From: Glaciecola sp. UBA983
GTDB lineage: Bacteria; Pseudomonadota; Gammaproteobacteria; Enterobacterales; Alteromonadaceae
Direction of reading: 5' to 3'
DNA: 11,157 bases
NCBI GenBank assembly: GCA_002292215.1
Contig: DBBN01000084.1
Location: forward strand, 5,169 to 16,325
Part shown: piece by piece, positions 1 through 5,593 of the stretch
How positions within the stretch are numbered: the stretch's first letter is position 1
Layout of the letters: every line of letters starts with the position of its first letter
Made by a program: the position numbers and the translations under genes
The notes under the pieces: model-generated
Database searches by the model: none
Seen by the model: only the letters and a program-made list of their open reading frames with translations
Told to the model about the DNA's origin: nothing

Positions 1-112
1 CAGAGGAACACAAAGACTGTTATTGTAAGCTGATAATACATTGATTTGGAAGCTATTTATGCTCACACACATTACACTAGTACTACCGCAATTTAGGCAC
101 TCATAGCAATAA

Positions 113-211
113 AAACATTATTTTATAGAGGCACTAGATCCCATTGAGGCGATTAAGTTTCGTATGGAACAACAAGGGCTTGCCTTAAGTTAGGACGTAA
201 TCCCATACCTA
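113..211 (+). pseudogene. Remnant of a HigA-type antitoxin (Xre-family) gene
   Basis: In the plus frame starting at 113 the translation contains KHYFIEALDPIEAIKFRMEQ followed by QGLALS, a stop (TAG, 191-193), then DVIPYL. This is the hallmark linker and first HTH helix of HigA antitoxins (family pattern HYPI..PDPIEAIKFRMEQ.GL..KDL.PYL). The in-frame stop falls where family members have about a Lys codon, a further stop (TAA, 110-112) lies just upstream, and similarity ends about at 211 where the antiparallel flavin-reductase gene ends, so the rest of the HTH is missing. A possible N-terminal scrap lies at 38-75 (TLI, a two-base shift, then EAIYAHTHY, compare family TLIEAYE.KHY), but this is weaker. 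No HigB toxin is visible in the window. The family call is from memory of the motif. Confidence 0.7.
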
Positions 212-835
212 ATCCGGCCTCACCTTACTAAACACCTTTCCTAAAGATGCATATTGCGCTGCGCCTAGTCGCGCTAACGGATTAATTGCCAACGCATCGA
301 TGGTCATTCGACCGTCTTGCTGGTTTTCTTCTGTGTTTTGTATAGCCCGATCATCCACATATAACGATAACGCTTCGACAAACACCAACTGTTGTGGGGT
401 GTTACCCAATTCTTGAATGCTATGGACTTTGCAATAATAGGCAATAGGGCAATCTTTGATGCGCGGCAAAGGCCAGTCTTCTTGAGGTGTTAATACCACG
501 TTGTTGGCGGTTACTTCGCTATCACCATAAGGCATGCTGGCTGCTGTTCTGGTGACGATTTCGGCTTGCGCGGCATGCGCAATATGCACAATACACTCTG
601 CGCCAACCTGTAAATTGGTGACCGTATCTTTGGCCGAGCCGTCGGGCTTTTTACCCATGGACAACATCATTAAGGGCGGATCGCTACATACAGCATTGAA
701 GTAAGAAAACGGCGCTAAATTATGCGATTTATCCTCATTAAGGCTTAACACCCAAGCTATAGGACGTGGAATGATAGTTTGCGTCATTAAATGATAGACA
801 CGATTGCTTGATAAAGCTGATAGGTCGATGTGCAT
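209..835 (-). CDS. Flavin reductase family protein (FMN-binding split barrel, DIM6/NTAB type)
   Basis: A 208-residue protein with the flavin-reductase-like split-barrel signature near the N-terminus: IIPRPIAWVLSLN (about residues 21-33), then NLAPFSYFNAVCSDPPLMMLSMG (39-61), the stretch that in this family wraps the FMN phosphate and isoalloxazine. The C-terminal part (NPLARLGAAQYASLGKVF) is typical of the longer cytosolic members. No signal peptide or membrane segment. The family includes NAD(P)H:flavin reductases and FMN-dependent oxidoreductases; the actual substrate cannot be read from the sequence. The start MHIDLSALS fits the family N-terminus. The ATG lies only 3 bases after the stop of the winged-helix gene and has no clear Shine-Dalgarno sequence, so translational coupling is likely and the two genes probably form an operon. 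Confidence 0.85.
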   Translation of the reverse strand: MHIDLSALSSNRVYHLMTQTIIPRPIAWVLSLNEDKSHNLAPFSYFNAVCSDPPLMMLSMGKKPDGSAKDTVTNLQVGAECIVHIAHAAQAEIVTRTAASMPYGDSEVTANNVVLTPQEDWPLPRIKDCPIAYYCKVHSIQELGNTPQQLVFVEALSLYVDDRAIQNTEENQQDGRMTIDALAINPLARLGAAQYASLGKVFSKVRPD

Positions 836-838
836 TGT

Positions 839-1180
839 TTAGCGACACGCTAACTGCAAACAATCTTCCATTTTCTTAAAATATTTGTCAGCAAGCTGGG
901 TTGGCATGATGTACTTGACTCGTTTATCGTTGTCATCATTTTTTAGTATGATCATGTTTTTAGCCAATAACGATTTGATCCGTCGGTGACTCGTTCTCTC
1001 TGAAGTACCAGGTAACATATTGGCAATTTCTGTAACAGAAATTTTCATGTCACTAAACCATACACTGGCGCATACATTGAGTAGGCGCTCTTCTACCGAA
1101 TCTATCTCTGGAAACGATGGGAGTTTTTGAACGGCTTGCGCCAAATGCAAAAACTTAAAATACATATTATTACTGGCCAT
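839..1180 (-). CDS. Small winged-helix (MarR-like) transcriptional regulator
   Basis: A protein of 113 residues from the ATG at 1180, or 121 from the upstream ATG at 1204. I prefer 1180 because AAGGA sits 10 bases before it, whereas the 1204 start lacks a ribosome-binding site, and because MASNNMYFKFL looks like the natural N-terminus. The core is a winged helix: helix 2/turn/recognition helix KISVTEIANMLPGTSERTSH followed by RRIKSLLAKNMI, then the wing ILKNDDNDKRVKYIMPT. C-terminal residues LADKYFKKMEDCLQL form a probable dimerisation helix. No ligand domain is present, so it resembles short DNA-binding proteins found in Shewanella-type genomes whose targets are unknown. It is followed after 3 bases by the flavin-reductase-like gene, which is the obvious candidate target or partner. 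Confidence 0.8.
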   Translation of the reverse strand: MASNNMYFKFLHLAQAVQKLPSFPEIDSVEERLLNVCASVWFSDMKISVTEIANMLPGTSERTSHRRIKSLLAKNMIILKNDDNDKRVKYIMPTQLADKYFKKMEDCLQLACR

Positions 1181-1222
1181 TACTCTATGATCCTTGTACT
1201 GCATTTTCTAACACACTGTACA

Positions 1223-1251
1223 ATTATAACTCAATTTGGCGGAATAGCTAA
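1223..1251 (-). promoter_or_regulatory. Possible sigma-70 promoter for the winged-helix/flavin reductase pair
   Basis: On the minus strand a perfect TATAAT (plus coordinates 1223-1228) lies 17 bases downstream of a poor -35 (TTAGCT, 1246-1251, 3/6). It would start transcription near 1216, about 36 bases before the preferred start at 1180. It overlaps the 3' end of the phosphotransferase gene. The -10 is good, the -35 weak, and AT-rich chance matches are common. Confidence 0.35.
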
Positions 1252-2262
1252 AGTGGTTTGTGTACGAGAATACGTATGAAGTTTGTGGTGACCGGGTGAC
1301 CAGCCCATTAAAAATCGTTCAAAGTCAGCCCATGCAATAGGGTATAACCCCCGCCATTCGCGCTCTAGATGGTCTAATTGAACTTGCTCTAATCGGTCGT
1401 GCAGGGCATGGCGGATATGAGCAAAATAATTATCCAGCATCAATGGTGCAAAATCGGTAAGTGTTTGTGAAGAAAAAGCACTTCCAATGAAATACACGAC
1501 ATCCACAATCCCTACACCTCTCCCACAATATTGAAAATCGACGGCTGCAACATCGTTATGTTCGTCGCTAAAACAAAAATTAGCTATCTTGGCATCACCA
1601 TGCAACAGGGTTTTAAATGTCGCATTACACAGTTGTTCATCGAGGGTTTTAGCTGCTTGCTTGAGAGCTGAATGTGGCATATTGGCATATTCATCAGGGC
1701 GGGTTGCTAAATGCCAATATGTACCCTGATGCCATTGATTATTGATGTCGATGGGTTGCTGAGCAGGTGTTTGCATAAATGTCGCGTGAAAATAAGCTAA
1801 CCATTTGATCACGCTCGCTGCAATTGGACTAATTTCCATTACGGTCAAGGGGGATTGTGGGGTGTTGTTTATTATAGGTGCGTGTTCGTAGCGTAAGGAA
1901 AACCCTTGAGCATCTAGATCTTCCATGATGAATACGAGTTGAGAGTCATCACCTTGACCCACATAAAGTTTAGGTACGCGACAATGTGAATCGGTTTTGC
2001 AGGCTATTTGTTGATAAAAAATTAATTCATTAAAGTATGAGGAAAGCTTTCGTTGGTGTCCAAAATCACTTTGCCAGCCTCTTGGATGGTCGCGTTGTTG
2101 CGTCTGAATATCTATAGTTTTGACAATCACAAATTGGGCACCGATACGATAACGCGTAATATTCCCATATCCGCTCCATAACCTTTGTACGGTTTCAATA
2201 TATTCAATATCGGGTGTGCTAAATTGCTGAGTCAGGATCTGGATAATCGACGATTTGTTCAT
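1231..2262 (-). CDS. Phosphotransferase of the APH / ecdysteroid-kinase-like fold
   Basis: A 343-residue protein with the aminoglycoside-phosphotransferase/choline-kinase fold. The catalytic loop is LLHGDAKIANFCF (219-231), with the HGD catalytic aspartate at 223 and metal-binding Asn228. The DFG-equivalent is AVDFQYCGRG (240-249), with Asp242. The N-lobe has a candidate ATP lysine in FVIVKTI (Lys48), the helix-C glutamate in YFNELIFYQQ (Glu79) and a hinge FIMEDLD (111-117). The long EcKinase-like spacing and VVYFIGSAF after the DFG equivalent resemble DUF1679/EcKinase proteins rather than drug-resistance enzymes. The substrate is unknown; a small cytosolic alcohol or amino-alcohol is the family expectation. 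It is transcribed in the same direction as the winged-helix gene with 26 bases between them, so cotranscription is possible, although that gene may have its own promoter. Confidence 0.8.
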   Translation of the reverse strand: MNKSSIIQILTQQFSTPDIEYIETVQRLWSGYGNITRYRIGAQFVIVKTIDIQTQQRDHPRGWQSDFGHQRKLSSYFNELIFYQQIACKTDSHCRVPKLYVGQGDDSQLVFIMEDLDAQGFSLRYEHAPIINNTPQSPLTVMEISPIAASVIKWLAYFHATFMQTPAQQPIDINNQWHQGTYWHLATRPDEYANMPHSALKQAAKTLDEQLCNATFKTLLHGDAKIANFCFSDEHNDVAAVDFQYCGRGVGIVDVVYFIGSAFSSQTLTDFAPLMLDNYFAHIRHALHDRLEQVQLDHLEREWRGLYPIAWADFERFLMGWSPGHHKLHTYSRTQTTLAIPPN

Positions 2263-2297
2263 GCTAGGCTCTGAATATGATTTTCAGTATTAACGAG

Positions 2298-2303
2298 ATT
2301 ATA
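2298..2303 (-). promoter_or_regulatory. Candidate -10 element upstream of the phosphotransferase gene
   Basis: On the minus strand a perfect TATAAT lies 35 bases upstream of the ATG at 2262, giving a predicted 5' leader of about 29 bases. No convincing TTGACA-like -35 is found at 16-18 bases upstream, so this is a weak call that rests on the -10 and its position. Confidence 0.3.
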
Positions 2304-2377
2304 CATTTTTTTAAACAGGATACACTTCGAACGGCGCAAATGTGCAGAAGTCGCGCAGTAAACGTAAAGTAATGTAA

Positions 2378-2503
2378 AGACCGGAACTTACCATAGCAGA
2401 CACTCTTCAAAGTGATGCGTCTGATAATCTTATCGACGGATTGGCTTATGCGCAATTTAGTGATGGTGAAGTAGATGAGCTAAGCTTTCATTTATCGGTA
2501 TAA
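2378..2503 (+). other. Orphan coding-looking stretch, possible gene remnant
   Basis: The gap between the phosphotransferase and TapT-like genes has no confident gene. On the plus strand, frame from 2378 (after a TAA at 2375) to a TAA at 2501-2503, the translation reads RPELTIADTLQSDASDNLID followed by GLAYAQFSDGEVDELSFHLS. It is acidic, well mixed and protein-like, but lacks an ATG/GTG/TTG start with a ribosome-binding site. Its last codons overlap the 3' end of the opposite-strand TapT-like gene. It could be the C-terminus of a decayed gene or chance. I do not recognise the family. Confidence 0.25.
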
Positions 2504-3105
2504 GCAAACCGTTCCCAGTGTTGTTGCATAGCTGCTTGTAATTCTTCCAGTGAACGACAATCGATGCCATATAATTGCGCCAATGTATAGGCGCACGCTT
2601 CGAGTGTGGACATACTATTGGGTTTGTTAGCTTTACGGATCCGGTATCTGGTTGCCTCTGCTTGGGCAAAAGTCAGTGCCGGAATTGTATGTAATTGTGG
2701 GTGTTGCATCCATATCTTGTGAGTTTTCCGCCAACTTCCATCTAACAAAATGATCTGCTTGAAAGAGTGTTCTCTAAATGAGGTCGTTGCATCTGTTGAT
2801 TGCCTTAATAACTCGGTCGATTTTTTCCAACTTTCCACCGGTATTGCTGACTCACAGGGATAAACGATGACACTATTATTGAGCAATGCGTCGGGTAACA
2901 CGGTCTCGTTATCAACGATAATAACTTGTGTTGAGGGTATCGCCAATTGCAGTAAGCGCACTGTGTTTTTAGCATGACCAACTTCGCTACTATCTTGTAA
3001 TATGGTAATCTTTACAGGACAATCAAGCTCCGTAACGTGTGCACAGACACAAGTCGATAGCGGATAATGGCACTTGGGGCAGTAAATTCGCGTGGATTTT
3101 TTCAT
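2488..3105 (-). CDS. tapT: DTW-domain tRNA-uridine aminocarboxypropyltransferase (TapT/YfiP family)
   Basis: A 205-residue cytosolic enzyme expected to transfer the 3-amino-3-carboxypropyl group from S-adenosylmethionine to uridine in tRNA (acp3U47 in E. coli). Evidence is an N-terminal four-cysteine cluster YCPKCHYPLSTCVC (about residues 8-21), probably zinc binding; a central strand/loop VIVYPCESA; the namesake motif region ILLDGSWRKTHKIW, a DG-(S/T)-W variant of DTW; and the downstream RYRIRKANKPNSMSTLEACA, which matches the conserved C-terminal active-site segment. The start at 3105 (MKKSTRIYCPKC) is chosen over an upstream TTG at 3129, which would add eight hydrophobic residues not expected in the family. 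It is divergent from yigZ with a 56-base shared upstream region in which I see no clear promoter. Confidence 0.88.
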   Translation of the reverse strand: MKKSTRIYCPKCHYPLSTCVCAHVTELDCPVKITILQDSSEVGHAKNTVRLLQLAIPSTQVIIVDNETVLPDALLNNSVIVYPCESAIPVESWKKSTELLRQSTDATTSFREHSFKQIILLDGSWRKTHKIWMQHPQLHTIPALTFAQAEATRYRIRKANKPNSMSTLEACAYTLAQLYGIDCRSLEELQAAMQQHWERFAYTDK

Positions 3106-3161
3106 AATGAGTAGGATAACAGGAAACAAGGCAATGTCATCATTGAAAGGTTGCCAGTAAC

Positions 3162-3755
3162 ATGAGCTATTATTTCCCCACCACTTCTCATGCTCACACT
3201 TACATAGAAAAAAAGAGTTTGTTTCATGCCTATGCAGATACCGCTAATTCTCGGGAACAAGCAATGCACGTCCTCGGCTTACAACAAGCTAAGTATCCTG
3301 ATGCCCGTCATCACTGTTGGGCGTATTTGATTGGTGATCCGCGCCAACCCATTACGCTTGCCTGTAATGATGATGGTGAACCAAGTGGCACCGCCGGCAA
3401 ACCCATGTTAAATGTATTGCAACATGGTGATATCGGTAATGTGATGGTGGTGATCAGTCGCTATTTTGGTGGCGTGAAACTGGGTGCCGGTGGATTGGTC
3501 CGCGCCTATAGTAAAGCGACGGGCTTAGTACTTGAAAATATAGCAATAACCCCTTATATTCCACTCATCCACATTAGCGTTGCAGTCGCTTTCAAAGACG
3601 AACAATTTATTCGGCATTGTGTGACACAGCATCAAGGGCTGGTTGAGGAATGCATCTATAGTTCGCACTCCACGATGCAGATCGCCTTGCCTGAAGCAGC
3701 TAAATCCACTTTTATACAACAAATACAATCTAGTTTAATTAAGGAAACCCCATGA
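3162..3755 (+). CDS. yigZ: YigZ/IMPACT family protein
   Basis: A 197-residue soluble protein of the UPF0029/IMPACT family, near the E. coli YigZ length. It carries both conserved family blocks: HHCWAYLIGDP...NDDGEPSGTAGKPML (about residues 50-86) and VMVVISRYFGGVKLGAGGLV followed by RAYSKA (96-121). The C-terminal region (130-197) is the smaller alpha/beta domain of YigZ proteins. Its molecular role in bacteria is unclear; eukaryotic IMPACT proteins act in translational control, and the bacterial fold has suggested nucleic-acid or nucleotide binding. AAAGG lies about 12 bases before the ATG. The stop overlaps the start of ppnP (ATGA arrangement), so the two are translated from one transcript. 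Confidence 0.93.
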   Translation: MSYYFPTTSHAHTYIEKKSLFHAYADTANSREQAMHVLGLQQAKYPDARHHCWAYLIGDPRQPITLACNDDGEPSGTAGKPMLNVLQHGDIGNVMVVISRYFGGVKLGAGGLVRAYSKATGLVLENIAITPYIPLIHISVAVAFKDEQFIRHCVTQHQGLVEECIYSSHSTMQIALPEAAKSTFIQQIQSSLIKETP

Positions 3756-4030
3756 ACATCAATCATTACTTTGACAACAATGTCGTATCGATCGGCTTTG
3801 ATTCCGAGCAAGGTCCTGTCAGCTCTGGCGTTATGGCTGCTGGTGAATACACGTTTGGAACTTCTCAAGATGAGCGCATGGTCGTTGTGCACGGTGAAAT
3901 GACCGTCCAGTTACCGGGTTCTGATACATGGCTGACGATTGCTCAGGGGGCTGAGTTTAATGTAGCGGCCAATGCCGAGTTTAATGTCAAAATTGCACAG
4001 CCTTGTGCGTACTTGTGTTATTACGGTTAG
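3752..4030 (+). CDS. ppnP: Pyrimidine/purine nucleoside phosphorylase (PpnP)
   Basis: A 92-residue single-domain cupin of the former DUF1255 (YaiE) family. E. coli PpnP is 94 residues and phosphorolyses a broad range of ribonucleosides to base plus ribose-1-phosphate. Matching landmarks are YFDNNVVSIGF near the N-terminus, GVMAAGEYTFGTSQDERMVV (about 27-46), VHGEMTVQLPGSDTWLTI, AEFNVAANAEFNVKI and the C-terminal PCAYLCYYG. No signal peptide. The ATG overlaps the yigZ stop by 4 bases, so translational coupling is expected; the functional link to YigZ is not obvious. Only 27 bases separate it from the convergent activator gene, and no terminator hairpin is evident there. Confidence 0.93.
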   Translation: MNINHYFDNNVVSIGFDSEQGPVSSGVMAAGEYTFGTSQDERMVVVHGEMTVQLPGSDTWLTIAQGAEFNVAANAEFNVKIAQPCAYLCYYG

Positions 4031-4057
4031 GTTTCTCTGCAAATAAGTAGCAACAGT

Positions 4058-5371
4058 CTAACGGTCTAACTTAAGATCATATTGGCTGCATTTTCGATAT
4101 AAGGTTCGCTCACTGATCTGTAAATCATGAGCGAGCTGCTGCATATTTCCAGGATATTGTTCAATCACTTGGGCCAAGTAATTTGGTTCGAGTTGCGCTA
4201 ACGGGATCACCGGTTGCTCGTTATTACTCGTATTGTCTAATAATGGCTTCATTGACAACGGCAAGTGTTCAATATCAATCAACAGATCATGACTCATTAT
4301 CGCTGCATATTCGACAATATTTTTTAGCTCACGGATATTCCCTGGAAAATTATATTGCGTTAATTGCGTCATGGCTTCTGCGGTGAACGATTTATGTTTA
4401 AAGCCGAGCTGTTGCAAAAACAAGGTTGCCAATTCAGGAATATCATCCGCACGTGATTGCAATCGCGGTAAGTGAATGGGAAATGTCGCAATGCGATAAT
4501 ATAAATCCGCTCTAAAAGTCTGTTCTTGTACCATGTCAGGCAGGTTTTTATGGGTTGCACAAATTAGTCTAAACTTAGCCTGTTTTTGTTTAACTCCCCC
4601 GACACTGCGATAGGTGCCGGTTTCAATTAAACGTAACAATTTAACTTGAATATTAAGTGGAACATCGCCTATTTCATCAAAAAACAACGTGCCCCCTTCA
4701 GCCAAGTCAACCAATCCTTTCTTTGCACTCGATGCTCCAGTAAATGCCCCTTTTTCGTGTCCAAACAATTCTGATTCAAATAAATTATCTGCAATTCCAG
4801 TACACTCTATTATCACCAAGGGCTTATCTTTGGTTTGACTGTAGTGATGAATGGCTTGCGCGACTAGCTCTTTACCTGTTCCCGTTTCACCGAGTAATAA
4901 GGTATTAGCTTGCGTCGGCGCGACGCGATTGATTTGATTGATTAATTGCTTAAAAGCAGGAGAACTCCCGATCATTGTATTGGGGGCGATATTAAGCGAT
5001 GCATGATGACTTGCAAATCCGACTTTATCGAGTATCTCAATATACCCAATCGTCATGCCATCATCATCAGTAACGGGGCGCATTACGATATCACAATAGC
5101 TTTTACCTTTAGGTAGTTGATGTATATGTACTACTGAGCTGACTTTGCCGGTGGTTTTGCATTGTTGTAAAGGACATTCCTCTCCAGCTTGATCACAAGG
5201 GACTGATTGCCCATGTGACACTTCATAACATTTACTCGTACCCGTTTGTACAACTTGGCTGTAGGTATCTCTGTACGCCTGATTGACCGCTAGAATCGTA
5301 TAGTTCAAATCAATAAAAATGGCCGGTTTATCAATTGCTTTAATTAGTGATTGGACTAATGGGATATTCAT
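4058..5371 (-). CDS. Sigma-54-dependent enhancer-binding activator with PAS sensor, divergent from cyd operon
   Basis: A 437-residue bacterial enhancer-binding protein with three parts. An N-terminal PAS domain (about 1-118, [17 protein letters not shown]) has a Cys/His cluster: Cys48, His53, Cys59, Cys66, Cys71, with Cys93 further on. The AAA+ domain (about 132-365) has Walker A GETGTGKE (161-168), [13 protein letters not shown] (201-213) with an intact sigma-54 contact loop, Walker [11 protein letters not shown] (227-236), FRADLYYRI (286-294) and GNIRELKN (344-351). A Fis-type HTH lies at about 395-437 ([20 protein letters not shown]). The start at 5371 is chosen because AAGGTG lies 9 bases upstream; a longer frame back to 5542 would translate the palindrome and promoter region. 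No phospho-acceptor receiver domain is present, so it should sense a signal directly through PAS. Inference: it activates cydABX-DC from the dyads at 5416-5450. Confidence 0.92.
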   Translation of the reverse strand: MNIPLVQSLIKAIDKPAIFIDLNYTILAVNQAYRDTYSQVVQTGTSKCYEVSHGQSVPCDQAGEECPLQQCKTTGKVSSVVHIHQLPKGKSYCDIVMRPVTDDDGMTIGYIEILDKVGFASHHASLNIAPNTMIGSSPAFKQLINQINRVAPTQANTLLLGETGTGKELVAQAIHHYSQTKDKPLVIIECTGIADNLFESELFGHEKGAFTGASSAKKGLVDLAEGGTLFFDEIGDVPLNIQVKLLRLIETGTYRSVGGVKQKQAKFRLICATHKNLPDMVQEQTFRADLYYRIATFPIHLPRLQSRADDIPELATLFLQQLGFKHKSFTAEAMTQLTQYNFPGNIRELKNIVEYAAIMSHDLLIDIEHLPLSMKPLLDNTSNNEQPVIPLAQLEPNYLAQVIEQYPGNMQQLAHDLQISERTLYRKCSQYDLKLDR

Positions 5372-5409
5372 ATCGGGGCACACCTTAATAAAAATTAACC
5401 TTAGCATAC

Positions 5410-5456
5410 CTCGCCTGTCAAATATGACAAGCGAATTGTCATATTTGACAGGCGAG
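5410..5456. repeat. Perfect 21-bp inverted repeat with 5-base centre
   Basis: The left arm (5410-5430) and right arm (5436-5456) are perfect reverse complements over all 21 positions, separated by GCGAA. Each arm contains its own smaller dyad TGTCA-N4-TGACA and an outer CTCGCC/GGCGAG flank. It lies between the divergent activator gene and cydA, upstream of both, and is not followed by a T tract, so it is an operator/enhancer rather than a terminator. Confidence 0.95.
5416..5450. promoter_or_regulatory. Two TGTCA-N4-TGACA dyads, proposed enhancer (UAS) for the activator
   Basis: Dyad 1 is TGTCAAATATGACA (5416-5429) and dyad 2 is TGTCATATTTGACA (5437-5450). Their centres are exactly 21 bp apart, two helical turns, so two dimers would sit on the same DNA face. 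They centre about 119 bases upstream of the predicted sigma-54 start, the usual range for enhancer-binding proteins. The spacing differs from the NorR GT-N7-AC core (here GT-N8-AC). Assignment to the adjacent activator is inference from position. Confidence 0.65.
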
Positions 5457-5473
5457 ATCGTGGTCAATATTAT
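5445..5473 (+). promoter_or_regulatory. Sigma-70-like promoter toward cydA
   Basis: A perfect -35 TTGACA (5445-5450), a 17-base spacer and -10 TATTAT (5468-5473, 5/6) predict a start near 5480, giving a leader of about 113 bases before cydA. The -35 is part of the second dyad, so activator binding would occlude it. The -35 may be coincidental to the operator sequence. Confidence 0.45.
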
Positions 5474-5489
5474 TAAAAACAGATTTAAA

Positions 5490-5503
5490 TTGATGCAAGT
5501 CAA
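5490..5503. promoter_or_regulatory. FNR/CRP-type box, 9 of 10 match to TTGAT-N4-ATCAA
   Basis: TTGAT-GCAA-GTCAA differs from the FNR consensus at one position (GTCAA for ATCAA). The centre is about 17 bases downstream of the putative sigma-70 start and about 56 upstream of the sigma-54 start. In E. coli, FNR represses cydAB under strict anaerobiosis; a box overlapping the early transcribed region of the sigma-70 promoter would suit repression of that promoter. No FNR gene is in the window. Confidence 0.5.
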
Positions 5504-5525
5504 TAAAATCCTGGGTTTGGCTTGA

Positions 5526-5541
5526 TGGCACAGAGGTTGCA
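5526..5541 (+). promoter_or_regulatory. Sigma-54 (-24/-12) promoter of the cyd operon
   Basis: TGGCAC (5526-5531), five bases, TTGCA (5537-5541). The invariant GG (5527-5528) and GC (5539-5540) have the canonical 10 bases between them. Predicted transcription start is about 5552, leaving a leader of about 41 bases before cydA. The presence of a divergently transcribed sigma-54 activator with intact GAFTGA makes this assignment strong. Confidence 0.85.
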
Positions 5542-5593
5542 AAGCAGAATGGTAATAGTAAATGTATTCTAAATTTAAGCAAGAGAGTGTCCC

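Noticed and set aside
2264..2669. Open frames on the minus strand at 2264-2455 and 2457-2669
   Set aside because: Composition is unlike protein, they lack family features, and the second is a shadow of the TapT-like gene in another frame.
3106..3129. TTG start at 3129 for the TapT-like protein
   Set aside because: The extra residues (FPVILLI) precede the natural MKKSTRIYCPKC start and do not fit the family.
4031..4057. Bidirectional terminator between convergent ppnP and the activator gene
   Set aside because: The 27-base gap and its flanks show no stable hairpin with a T tract.
5416..5450. NorR-type binding sites
   Set aside because: The core spacing is GT-N8-AC rather than GT-N7-AC, and the adjacent activator has a PAS-type sensor rather than the NorR GAF domain.
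5410..5456. Palindrome as a rho-independent terminator or attachment site
   Set aside because: It sits between divergent genes, upstream of both, has no following T tract, and shows no duplicated target or integrase nearby.
5457..5525. IHF site between enhancer and sigma-54 promoter
   Set aside because: The stretch is AT-rich and bending would be expected there, but no segment matches WATCAA-N4-TTR well on either strand.
5372..5542. Longer start for the sigma-54 activator at 5542
   Set aside because: It would translate the palindrome and the cyd promoter region and add a non-family hydrophobic N-terminus; the ATG at 5371 has AAGGTG 9 bases upstream.
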